Assembly: GCA_963720735.1 (NCBI GenBank)
Contig: CAVRGL010000007.1
Location: forward strand, 74,653 to 138,652
Reading direction: 5' to 3'
Source: JBBRHQ01 sp963720735
Lineage (GTDB): Bacteria > Actinomycetota > Thermoleophilia > Solirubrobacterales > 70-9
DNA: 64,000 nt
How positions within the stretch are numbered: position 1 is the first letter of the stretch; every line of letters begins with the position of its first letter. Position numbers and translations under genes: made by a program. Positions 47,627-55,483 of this stretch are shown here, piece by piece. The notes under the pieces were generated by a model. It was given only the letters and a program-made list of their open reading frames with translations, did not search any database and had not been told where the DNA came from.

Positions 47627-48095
47627 TTAGGCGGGCTCCGCCGCCCTCGGCTCGTCGTTCCGGGCTTCGATGGCCTTGACGGCCTTGTCGAACGCCTTCT
47701 CCAAGCTGCGCTTGCCGACGGTTCCGATCACGACCCCGAGCACCCGTCCCTTGAGGTTCTTGCCCTCGCGTACGACGTGTCGTCCACATCGGTCGTCCCG
47801 TCGGGCTGGCGGGTGAAGTTGTAGGTGTGGCCCGAGTGCGCCTCCCCACACGTTGGAGTCGGTGGTCGTGAGGACGATGTGGTTGGGATCGGACCAGTCG
47901 TAGTGCAGGCGTTCCCAGATGCCGCCCGAGCCCTCCGTGACGTCGGCCTCGCTGGGGCCCTGCTCGATGCACCTTGAGGTAGCCGTCGGCGCTGTTGTCA
48001 AAGAGCTTCTTGCGGCCCGGCCCGAAGTCGGTGAGTCCGGCGACAAACTGCTCGGGCGTCGAAGTGGTCGTCTCTTTGAAGTGAAGGGTGGACAT
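47627..48095 (-). pseudogene. SRPBCC (polyketide cyclase-like) family protein, frameshifted
   Basis: Three frames give the pieces of a START/SRPBCC fold protein. MSTLHFKETTTSTPEQFV at the N-terminus is followed after about 47965 by GGIWERLHYDWSDPNHIVLTTTDSNVWG, then after about 47838 by HTYNFTRQPDGTTDVDDTS, and after about 47780 by EGKNLKGRVLGVVIGTVGKRSLEKAFDKAVKAIEARN. Total length would be about 155 residues. SRPBCC proteins bind hydrophobic ligands. It lies between the efflux and the oxidoreductase genes in the indel-rich block. Confidence 0.65.
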
Positions 48096-48367
48096 GTGTG
48101 CAGATCCGAATCTGCGCGGTGCTGGTCACGTTGACCCCGTAGGGGTTTCGTGTGCCCGACCTGAGATCAGACGATATCGCGGGTGCCGCGAATGACCTTG
48201 CCGTTGACTCCAAGGCTGCTCGGATCACCCGTGGGGATGTGGAAGACTCGTCGCATGCTCGTTGGTTGGTCTGGAGCGGTGGCCGAGCGGGACGGCGGAG
48301 GCTACAGCGGAACGACTAGATGCCGATCGGGGGCCATGGTGTGATCAACCGACGCCGAGCCGACTCG

Positions 48368-50077
48368 ATGACGCCCACATCGACTGAGGGGTCCCAAGGA
48401 CGATCAGTCGGCGCAGGGCTTTCTGAGACTCCCGACGTCGACGGCACCTCCCCGCGCTTCGCCGAGGGGCAGATGGCGCGGTTCCGGGGGCTGGGGCGCA
48501 GCCGGGCGACGGCGACCGGTGAGGTGCTCTTCGCCGAGGGCGACGAGGGCAGCGACTTCTTCGTCGTCGAGTCGGGCTCGGTCGCGATCGTCCAGGGATA
48601 CGGAAGGAGAACAGGGTCATCGCCGTCATCGGTCCGCGGCCAGTTCCTGGGCGAGCTTCAGCATGCTCACCGGTCAGCGTCTCTATCTGAGCGGGGTGGT
48701 CAGCGACGCCGGAGAGGTGATCCAGGTCCCCGTCGACAGCTGCGCGAGATCGTCGCCGAGGACAAGGCGCTGAGCGACATCATCCTTGGCGCCTTCATGG
48801 CCCGGCGCTCGATCCTGATCGACGCCGAAACGGGGATCAAGCTGATCGGCTCCCGGTTCTCGCCCGACTACGCGCCGGCTGCGCGAGTTCCTGGCGCGCA
48901 ACCGCATGCCCCACCAATGGATCGATCTGGAGGAGGACGAGAACGCGGAGGCGCCTGCTCGACGGAGCTCGCGAGTCGACCCCGTCGAGACCCCGGTCGT
49001 GATCGCCGGCGGAGGCGAGATCCTGCGCAACCCGACGAATGCCGACGTTGGGTCGGGCAATCGGCATCGGCGCCAAGGGGCGCGCCGCCGGCGCTCTGCG
49101 ACCTGGTGGTGGTCGGCGCCGGGCCGGCCGGGCTGGCGGCGGCCGTCTACGCCGCTTCCGAGGGGCTCGACACCCAGGGATCGAGGGAGTCGCCAGCGGC
49201 GGCCAGGCCGGGCACATCGGCCAGGATCGAGAACTACCTCGGCTTCCCCGCCGGGGTGTCGGGCAGCGAGCTGGCCCAGCGTGCGGGCGTCCAGGCGATC
49301 AAGTTCGGTGTCGCGCCTGACTGTGCCGGCCACGGCCGTCCGGGCTGACGTAGCGAGCCGGGGCGGCACGAGATCGAGCTCTCCAACGGCGAGGTCGCAA
49401 CCGGGCGCACCGTGGTGATCGCCACCGGTGCGCAATACCGGCGCCTCGACGTGCCGCGGCTCGAGGAGTTCGAGATGGGCGGGGTCTACTACGCCGCGAC
49501 CCAGGCGGAGGCGCAGCTCTGCGCCGGCGATCCGGTACGTGATCGTCGGCGGCGGAAACTCGGCCGGCCAGGCCGCGATGTTCCTCTCCCGGCACGCGTC
49601 GCGAACTGCCGGCTCCTGATCCGCGGCGGCGATCTCGGCAAGTCGATGTCGCGCTACCTGGTCGATCAGATCGAGCGCAACGACTTGGTCAAGGTCTGCA
49701 TGCACACTCGAGGTGGTCGAGCTCGATGGCGACCGCGAGCTGGAGACCATCACGGTCGACGACAATCGCACAGGTGAGCGGAGCCGCCGTCCCGCCAAGG
49801 CGCTCTTCGTCTTCATCGGCGCTTCGCCCGCATACCGAGTGGCTCGACGGCCAGCTGGCGACCGACGACGCCGGATTTCTGCTCACCGGCCGGGACGTTC
49901 AGGACGGGGCTCTCGCCGAGCACAACGGCGATCGCCCCCTATTTCCTGGAGACCAGCCGGCCCGGGATCTTCGCCGTCGGTGATGTCCGTTCGGGATCGA
50001 TCAAGCGAGTCGCCTCTGCGGTCGGCGAGGGGTCGATGGCGGTCCGGCTGGTCCACGAGCGGCTCGCCGCCCTCTAG
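48368..50077 (+). pseudogene. cNMP-binding domain fused to a pyridine nucleotide-disulfide oxidoreductase-like domain, frameshifted
   Basis: Reassembled across several frames it is about 565 residues. The first 150 have a CRP-like cyclic-nucleotide-binding barrel (GEVLFAEGDEGSDFFVVESGSVAIVQ, then GQFLGELSMLTG). It continues with a helical segment and an FAD/NAD reductase like thioredoxin reductase: LVVVGAGPAGLAAAVYAASEG, IENYLGFPAGVSG, VVIATGAQYRRLDVPR, VIVGGGNSAGQAAMFLSRHA and a C-terminal FAVGDVRSGSIKRVASAVGEG. The redox CxxC is absent (YYAATQAE at the site). At least six indels interrupt it between 48.6 and 49.9 kb. The start at 48368 is chosen over 48320 on codon use and is uncertain. Confidence 0.7.
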
Positions 50078-50100
50078 CTGAGGAAGGAGAGGCCGAACCG

Positions 50101-50417
50101 ATGCCCACCTGCACCCACCTCGATCAGATCCAGATCACGCAGCTCCCCGAGTCCGTCGAGGGCTGCGAGGAGTGCCTTGCGAGCGGGGGATCCATGGCTC
50201 CATCTGCGGATCTGCCTCGAGTGCGGAAAGGTCGGATGCTGCGACGACTCGCCCAACCGGCACGCCAGCGCTCACGCTCGAGAGCAGCGACCACCCGCTG
50301 ATCCGCTCACTCGAGCCGGGTGAGGACTGGTCTTGGTGCTTCGTGGACGACTTCGCGATACTGATCCCCGAAGTGAGCGGCGAAACACGGATCCCGCCGT
50401 CTCCCCTTGGCGGCTAA
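50101..50417 (+). pseudogene. UBP-type zinc finger protein, frameshifted
   Basis: A protein of about 105 residues in three frames. MPTCTHLDQIQITQLPESVEGCEECLASGG is followed by WLHLRICLECGKVGCCDDSPNRHASAHA and then DHPLIRSLEPGEDWSWCFVDD. This is a UBP-type zinc finger (Cys/His pairs CTH, CEEC, CxxC, GCCD, H). In eukaryotes this fold binds ubiquitin C-termini; in bacteria its role is unclear. It starts 23 bases after the reductase gene, which suggests an operon. Indels lie near 50190 and 50277. Confidence 0.65.
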
Positions 50418-50740
50418 GCGTCGCTCCTAGCCGCCGGAGACGGTGAGACAACGCTCCATTTCGGATTTTGCGCGGGCGAACCTGGCCCCATCAAGCCAAC
50501 AGAGACGCCCCGCCAAAGCGGGGCGTCCTGGGGTGCTACAGGGGAGGAGAGATATCTGTTGTTTGACACGACGCGGTTCCGGTGCTGATGCGGCGCGGCC
50601 GGAGCCATTTGTTGGGCTCTATGTGGGCCGGTCCGCGATCGGTTTCGCGTCGACATTCACCGTAGGCCGATACGGCCGCCACTTTCGGGATCGGCGGCGC
50701 AAAGTGGGTCGCAACCGGTTATCGGCGCCGAAACCAGCGG
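50418..50740. other. Intergenic region without genes
   Basis: About 320 bases between the zinc finger gene and the LysR gene. It contains the terminator-like hairpin annotated separately and a TTTGACA-like stretch at about 50562-50568. The open frames here, including one antisense to the LysR gene, do not look coding. Confidence 0.5.
50504..50527. terminator. Perfect 10-bp hairpin
   Basis: GACGCCCCGC/GCGGGGCGTC with a 4-nt CAAA loop lies about 87 bases after the zinc finger gene stop. The GC-rich stem fits a terminator in a high-GC genome, though no U-run follows. It could serve the plus-strand unit or the LysR gene from the other side. Confidence 0.55.
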
Positions 50741-51679
50741 TTAACCGTCGCCCGGGCTCCCCCGCTCGCCGCGCCGCAGGAAGGCGAGGAAATCGCGGTC
50801 CGCCCGGGGCAACGAGCTGGGAGCGCGGCAGACGATCACGAACTGGCGCGGGAAGCTGAGGCCCTCCAGCGGCTTTCGGTGGAGGCGGTCGCGGGTCTCG
50901 TCGAGGGCGAGCGCCGAGAGCAGCACCGGCTCGCTGCGCTCCAGGGCCTCGCGCTTGGCGACCGCGGTGCTGCCGACCTCGATCAGCGGCGGCGCCAGGT
51001 GGAGGCCGCGTTCGGCCAGCGCCGCCTCGACGCAGCGGCGGTCGTTCGCCTCGGGGTCGCGGGTGATCAGCGGCGTGCTCAGCAGCAGCCGCTGGGGGAT
51101 CCGCTTGCGCCGCTGCCAGGGGTGGCTCGCGGGCACCGCGACCACGACCTCGTCGTCGAGCAGGTGGAAGACCTCGAGGTCGTCGTGCTCGGAAGTCTTC
51201 GGATCGGCGGCGGTGATCCCGATGTTGGCGCGGCCCTCGGCGACCATCCGCCGCACCGCGACCGAGTTGGCGATCGTCAGCTCGACCGCCGCGTGGCGGG
51301 CGCCGTCGGCGTGGTAGGTGACCAGCTCGCCGGGCAGGTGGAACTCGGCGATCGTGTGGCTGGCGGCGATCCGGATCGGGTCGGGGTCGGTGCGGGCGCT
51401 GGCCAGGAGCCCCTCGACGATCTCGGCCTGGTCGAGCAGCCGCCGCGCCTCCGGGTAGAGCCGGCGCCCGGCGGCGGTCAGGGTGACGCCGCTGGAGGAG
51501 CGCTCCAGCAGGGTGGTGCCGGCCACCGCCTCGAGCCCGCGCAGCCGCTTGGAGAGCGCCGGCTTGCTGATCTGCAGGTGGACCGCGGCCCGGCCCAGCG
51601 TGCCCAGGTCGGCGGCGGCGCAGAAGGCGCGCAGCTCGGGGATGTCCGGGGTGCGGACGAGGTTCTTGCCGGAAGCCAT
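50741..51679 (-). CDS. LysR-family transcriptional regulator
   Basis: A 312-residue LTTR. The N-terminal winged helix-turn-helix (PELRAFCAAADLGTLGRAAVHLQISKPALSKRLRGLEAVAGTTLLERSSSGVTLTAAG) is typical. The C-terminal part is the periplasmic-binding-like co-inducer domain (IRIAASHTIAEFHLPGEL, VELTIANSVAVRRMVAEG, DDEVVVAVPASHPW). The ligand is not evident. It starts nine bases after the HAD hydrolase stop, so it probably shares a transcript with it. Confidence 0.93.
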   Translation of the reverse strand: MASGKNLVRTPDIPELRAFCAAADLGTLGRAAVHLQISKPALSKRLRGLEAVAGTTLLERSSSGVTLTAAGRRLYPEARRLLDQAEIVEGLLASARTDPDPIRIAASHTIAEFHLPGELVTYHADGARHAAVELTIANSVAVRRMVAEGRANIGITAADPKTSEHDDLEVFHLLDDEVVVAVPASHPWQRRKRIPQRLLLSTPLITRDPEANDRRCVEAALAERGLHLAPPLIEVGSTAVAKREALERSEPVLLSALALDETRDRLHRKPLEGLSFPRQFVIVCRAPSSLPRADRDFLAFLRRGERGSPGDG

Positions 51680-51688
51680 CCCGCCGCC

Positions 51689-52360
51689 TCAATCCGCCAG
51701 TCCGAGGCGCTCGAGCACCGGGGCGTCCTCGAGCGAGTCGCCGGCGTGATGGGCCTCCGGCAGCTCGACCCCGGGAACCGATGGCACCCCGACCACGCTG
51801 AGCCCCGCGGCACGGGCCGAGGCGACCCCGGTGGGCGAGTCCTCCAGCGCGACGACGCGGCGAGAGGGTTCGACCCCGAGCAGGCGGCAGGCCTCCAGGT
51901 AGGGCTCCGGGTCGGGCTTCGGCGCCGCGACCTCGTGGGCGCTGACCACGACCCCGAAGTCGGCGGCCATCCCGGCGGTCTCCAGGGCGAGCTCGATGAA
52001 GGCGCGCGGCGAGTTGGAGACCAGGGCGAGCGGGATGCCCTCGCGGCGCAGCTCGGCGACCAGCTCGCGGGCCCCGACCATCGCCTCGACCCCGTTTCGC
52101 AGCTCGGCCATCACCATGCCGTCGAGCTCGACCATGATCTCGGCGGCGCGGCCGGGCTCGCCGAGGCGCTGCTCGAGGATGCCGGCTGCGGCCTGCGCCG
52201 ATGTCCCGACCAGCTCCTGCTTGTTCTCGAGGGTGAACTCGAGGCCGCGGCTCTCGAACAGATCCTGCTCGCCGCGCGTCCAGACCGACTCGGTATCGAG
52301 CAGCAGGCCGTCGTTGTCGAAGATCACCGCGTCCGGAGGCAGAGCCGAGGCGGCCGCCAC
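51689..52360 (-). CDS. HAD-superfamily hydrolase (beta-phosphoglucomutase-like)
   Basis: A 223-residue HAD phosphatase, taking the GTG at 52360 as start. Motif I is VIFDNDGLLLDTE (nucleophile and acid Asp, with Asn in D-x-N-x-D), motif II is ALVSNSPRAF, motif III the Lys in APKPDPEPYLEACRLLG, and motif IV ALEDSPTGVASARAAG. This layout matches phosphatases and phosphomutases with a helical cap. The frame is open into an upstream SnoaL-like sequence, so the two may be fused; the GTG has GGGAG directly adjacent rather than spaced. Confidence 0.82.
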   Translation of the reverse strand: MAAASALPPDAVIFDNDGLLLDTESVWTRGEQDLFESRGLEFTLENKQELVGTSAQAAAGILEQRLGEPGRAAEIMVELDGMVMAELRNGVEAMVGARELVAELRREGIPLALVSNSPRAFIELALETAGMAADFGVVVSAHEVAAPKPDPEPYLEACRLLGVEPSRRVVALEDSPTGVASARAAGLSVVGVPSVPGVELPEAHHAGDSLEDAPVLERLGLAD

Positions 52361-52775
52361 CTCCCAGGTCCGGAAGGAGCGCATCCGGGTCATCAGCCCC
52401 TCGCGGATCACGTAGTGCTGGCCGAAGGCCATCTCTGCCTCGATCCCGGCCCGGCCGACGCCGCTGAACAGGACCCGCAGCAGGACCTCGCCGGGGGCGG
52501 TCTCGGTGATCTCGTCATAGCTGATGCTGAGCCGCTCCCATGGGTCGTGGAAGGCCTGCCAGAAGTCGCGCACCTCCTGCCGCCCGCGGTACTCGACTCT
52601 CCAGCCCGGGGAAGATCCCCGCGGTCCTCCACTCGACCTCCGGGTCGAGGGTCTCGAGGAAGCCCTCGAGGTCGCCGGCGTTCCAGGCATCGAATGCCGC
52701 AGCGACGAACTGCTCGGACTCCGATCTCACCTCTTGGATGCTGGACTCCTCCGACACGGTGCCGAGTATGCCCAA
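52361..52775 (-). pseudogene. SnoaL/NTF2-like domain, frameshifted, contiguous with the HAD gene
   Basis: Two frames encode one SnoaL-like fold: SEQFVAAAFDAWNAGDLEGFLETLDPEVEWR from the ATG at 52775, then after a +1 change near 52600 VEYRGRQEVRDFWQAFHDPW and MAFGQHYVIREGLMTRMRSF. The second frame runs straight into the HAD gene. A single extra base in the expected LE-x-EYRG stretch explains the break. Either an assembly error hides a SnoaL-HAD fusion, or the gene is damaged. Confidence 0.65.
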
Positions 52776-52810
52776 CCGGCCCCCGATCGCGTGCGTTAGG
52801 GTCCGCGCCG

Positions 52811-53197
52811 ATGAGCGAACCGGGCGGGTTGGTGAGCGGCACAGATTTCGTCACCGTGCCGACCCAGGATTTCGACACGGCGGTCGAGTTCTACGGGACC
52901 GTGCTCGGGCTGCCCAACTCCGCCCGCTACGGGAAGATGCCCGGCGCCGAGTTCGAGACCGGGAACCTCACCCTCGCGGTGATGCAGTCCGAGGCCTTCG
53001 GCTTCGACTTCAAGCCCAACGCCAACCCGATCGCCCTGCACGTCGACGACGTCGAGGCGGCGCGCTCAGAGCTCGAGTCCAAGGGGGTGAGCTTCGCCGC
53101 CGACACCCTCGACAGCGGCGTCTGCCACATGGCCTTCTTCAAGGATCCCGACGGCAACGCGCTGATGCTCCACCACCGCTACGCGCCGCGGGACTGA
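52811..53197 (+). CDS. VOC family (glyoxalase/dioxygenase superfamily) protein
   Basis: A 128-residue protein from ATG 52811. The paired beta-alpha-beta-beta-beta modules are visible: FVTVPTQDFDTAVEFYGTVLGL, LTLAVMQ, NPIALHVDDVEAARSELESKGVSF, HMAFFKDPDGNALMLHHRY. The last motif, FxDPDGN, is the family signature, with a metal His/Glu partly conserved. It could be a glyoxalase, a bleomycin-resistance-like binding protein or an isomerase. It is divergent from the SnoaL/HAD pair and convergent with the sirtuin gene. Confidence 0.88.
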   Translation: MSEPGGLVSGTDFVTVPTQDFDTAVEFYGTVLGLPNSARYGKMPGAEFETGNLTLAVMQSEAFGFDFKPNANPIALHVDDVEAARSELESKGVSFAADTLDSGVCHMAFFKDPDGNALMLHHRYAPRD

Positions 53198-53209
53198 GCC
53201 GGCGCCGGC

Positions 53210-53977
53210 TCAGCCGAGCGCCTCGAGCACCGCGCCCAGCTCGGTGACCACGTCGCCGTCAAGCTTCACCGCGGCGTCCGCGTCATAGGGCGTCGGGCCC
53301 ATGGTGACAATCGCCAGTCCGGCTCCGCGGGCGAGCGCCAGCTGCGGCAGGCCGGCGGCGGGGTGCACCTCGAGCGAGGAGCCGACGCAGATCATCAGAT
53401 CGGCCCGCGCGGCCAGCGATTGCGCCTCGGCCATCGCCGCCTCCGGCAGCAGCTCGCCGAAGAGCACGACGTCGGGCTTGACCAGGCCGGCGCAGGTGCG
53501 GCACTCGGCGACCCCGTCGTCGCCGAACAGTGCTTCGACCTCCTCCAGCGAGTAGCTGGCGCCGCAGAAGGTGCACGAAGAGGTCTCGATCGAGCCGTGC
53601 AGCTCGATCACCCGCTCCGACCCGGCGGCGCGGTGGAGGCGGTCGATGTTCTGGGTGATCACGCCCTCGATCAATCCGCGGCGCTCGAGCTCGGCCAGCG
53701 CCTCGTGGGCGGGGTTGGGCCGCTTCTCCCCCAGGGTCTCGAATCGCGGCCGGTAGAAGCTCCAGAACCGCGCCGGGTCGCGGTGGAAGGCGTCGATGTG
53801 GGCGACCTCCATCGGGTCGACGTTCTCCCAGATGCCGCTGCCCGGGCTGCGGAAGTCCGGGATCCCCGAGGGCACCGAGATCCCGGCGCCGGTGAGCGCC
53901 ACGGCGCGATCGGCGCGCTCGATCAGCCGCGCCAGCCGCGCGGCCCCGGCCGCCCTGATCTCTGCGCTGGCCTCCAC
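53210..53977 (-). CDS. NAD-dependent protein deacylase, sirtuin (Sir2) family
   Basis: A 255-residue sirtuin taking GTG 53977 as start (a longer frame to 54085 adds a low-complexity N-terminus). Motifs: ALTGAGISVPSGIPDFRSPG (NAD), TQNIDRLHRAAG (nucleotide and catalytic), ELHGSIETSSCTFC (catalytic His and first Cys pair), ECRTCAGLVKPDVVLFGE (second Cys pair) and VGSSLEVHPAAGLP. The four zinc Cys are present. It removes acyl groups from lysines using NAD. It is divergent from the TolB-like gene. Confidence 0.93.
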   Translation of the reverse strand: MEASAEIRAAGAARLARLIERADRAVALTGAGISVPSGIPDFRSPGSGIWENVDPMEVAHIDAFHRDPARFWSFYRPRFETLGEKRPNPAHEALAELERRGLIEGVITQNIDRLHRAAGSERVIELHGSIETSSCTFCGASYSLEEVEALFGDDGVAECRTCAGLVKPDVVLFGELLPEAAMAEAQSLAARADLMICVGSSLEVHPAAGLPQLALARGAGLAIVTMGPTPYDADAAVKLDGDVVTELGAVLEALG

Positions 53978-54093
53978 TGCGGCGCAAGTGTGGCAGCCCG
54001 CGGCGCGCGAGGGCCGGCCGGATCGCTCGGACGATTGTCCGTCGGACGCCCGCGCAACCATGGTGGGGTGAGAGGTTTTCAGCAAAGGAGAGG

Positions 54094-55023
54094 ATGAGCA
54101 GAGCGATGGCGAAGAAGACGATCCCCCTGGCGGCGCTCCTCCTGGCCGCCTTCGCCGCCTCCCCGCTGCTCGCCGGCGCCACCGCCCGCAGCCGCGTCAT
54201 CTACGCGAGCGCCAGCCTGCGCTCGATCGTCTCGATCAGCCCGAGCGGCGGCAACCAGCGGGCCCTCTACACCGCCCCCGCCCATGTCAGGGTCTCCTCG
54301 CCCTCGGCCAGCCGCAACGGCCACAGGATCGCCTTCCTCTACTCGGTCAACGCAAACAGCGGCGGGCCCAACCCGCCCCGCATCGTCGACAAGCTCTACG
54401 TCGCCCGCCGCGACGGCAGCCACCGTCGGGTGGTGCGCAGGTTCGTGAATCTGGACGTCGAGTCGCTGGCGATCTCCCCCAGCGGCCACCGCCTCGTCTT
54501 CAGCAGGCAGCGAAGCGTCGCCGACAGCACCCAGCACATCTACACCGTCAGGGTGAGCGGGCACGGCCTGCGCCGGGTCACCACCTCAGCCAGCGCGGAC
54601 ACAGACCCGCAGTTCTCGCCGAGCGGCAAGCGGATCGTCTTCACAAAGGAGGGCGGCGGGCGCCACCACACCGGGATCGCCACCGTCCGGTTCACCCGAG
54701 GACCGGGCCACCTCATCTACCGCTCCGGCAGCGCTTCCGAGCCGAGCTACTCCCCGGACGGCCATCGGATCGCCTTCGTCAGAGCCCGGCCCGGGGTCCT
54801 CTACCACGCCTGGCTGATGCGCTCCAACGGGCGCCGCGCCCAGCCGCTGGTCCGCAACGGCTCGCAGCAGTTCAACCCCTGCTTCTCCCCCAGCGGGCGC
54901 AGCCTCGTCTACGAGCAGGAGAGCCTCTCGCCGGTTCGCTTCACCCTTCACACGGTGCGCCGGGACGGCAGCCACCGCAGGCTCCTGCGTCACGGCGGCT
55001 ACGACCCGGTCTGGGTTCGCTGA
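54094..55023 (+). CDS. Secreted TolB-like beta-propeller protein
   Basis: A 309-residue protein with a signal peptide (TIPLAALLLAAFAASPLLAG) and PD40/WD40-like repeats typical of TolB: SISPSGGNQRALY, VSSPSASRNGHRIAFLY, LAISPSGHRLVFSR, PQFSPSGKRIVFTK, PSYSPDGHRIAFVR and PCFSPSGRSLVYEQ. Six blades can be counted. No catalytic motif; a scaffold or ligand-binding role outside the membrane is likely. It is isolated and divergent from the sirtuin gene. Confidence 0.85.
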   Translation: MSRAMAKKTIPLAALLLAAFAASPLLAGATARSRVIYASASLRSIVSISPSGGNQRALYTAPAHVRVSSPSASRNGHRIAFLYSVNANSGGPNPPRIVDKLYVARRDGSHRRVVRRFVNLDVESLAISPSGHRLVFSRQRSVADSTQHIYTVRVSGHGLRRVTTSASADTDPQFSPSGKRIVFTKEGGGRHHTGIATVRFTRGPGHLIYRSGSASEPSYSPDGHRIAFVRARPGVLYHAWLMRSNGRRAQPLVRNGSQQFNPCFSPSGRSLVYEQESLSPVRFTLHTVRRDGSHRRLLRHGGYDPVWVR

Positions 55024-55110
55024 GCCCGGACAGGGCGTCGGCCTTCGCCCGGCATTGACCGGGGGCCGCACCGCACATAGGCTCGCCTCACTCCGACGAA
55101 AGGAGCCTTC

Positions 55111-55467
55111 ATGGCTGACGCAGCACTGTTCATCGGTTGGGGACAAGTCGTTCGCGGGCGGGAGGAGCGGGCGGTCACCGTATTCAACGAGAGCGTCGAA
55201 TACTGGGGCGGCCTCCAGAGCGACGGCAAGATCGAGGACTTCGAGGTGGTTCTGCTCTCGCCCCACGGGGGCGAGCTGGCCGGCTTCGCGCTGTTGCGCG
55301 GGAGTCGGTCCCAGATCGCCGCTCTTCACGACGACGACGAGTTCGAGCGTCGCACCGCACGCGCCGACATGATCGTCGAGAACCAGGGTGTGGTCGACGC
55401 CGCGATCGGCGACGGCATCGCCCGCGGCATGGGGATCTACCAGGAGGAGATCGCCGCTCTGGGCTGA
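55111..55467 (+). CDS. Small protein of unknown function
   Basis: A 118-residue acidic protein (MADAALFIGWGQVVRGRE) with a helical and beta pattern (AVTVFNESVEYWGGLQSDGKIEDFEVVLL, LAGFALLRGSRSQIAALHDDDEF). The spacing suits a small ferredoxin-like alpha/beta fold of the ABM or EthD type, but no conserved residues prove it. GAAAGGAG precedes the ATG by a few bases, supporting a real gene. It is convergent with the beta-oxidation gene. Confidence 0.7.
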   Translation: MADAALFIGWGQVVRGREERAVTVFNESVEYWGGLQSDGKIEDFEVVLLSPHGGELAGFALLRGSRSQIAALHDDDEFERRTARADMIVENQGVVDAAIGDGIARGMGIYQEEIAALG

Positions 55468-55483
55468 GGCCTGCTCAAACCCG

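Noticed and set aside
48273..48310. Sequence like the 5' half of a tRNA-Ser (GGAGCGG then GGCCGAGCGG)
   Set aside because: No anticodon stem, variable arm or T-loop (GTTCGA) follows in register, so no tRNA is called.
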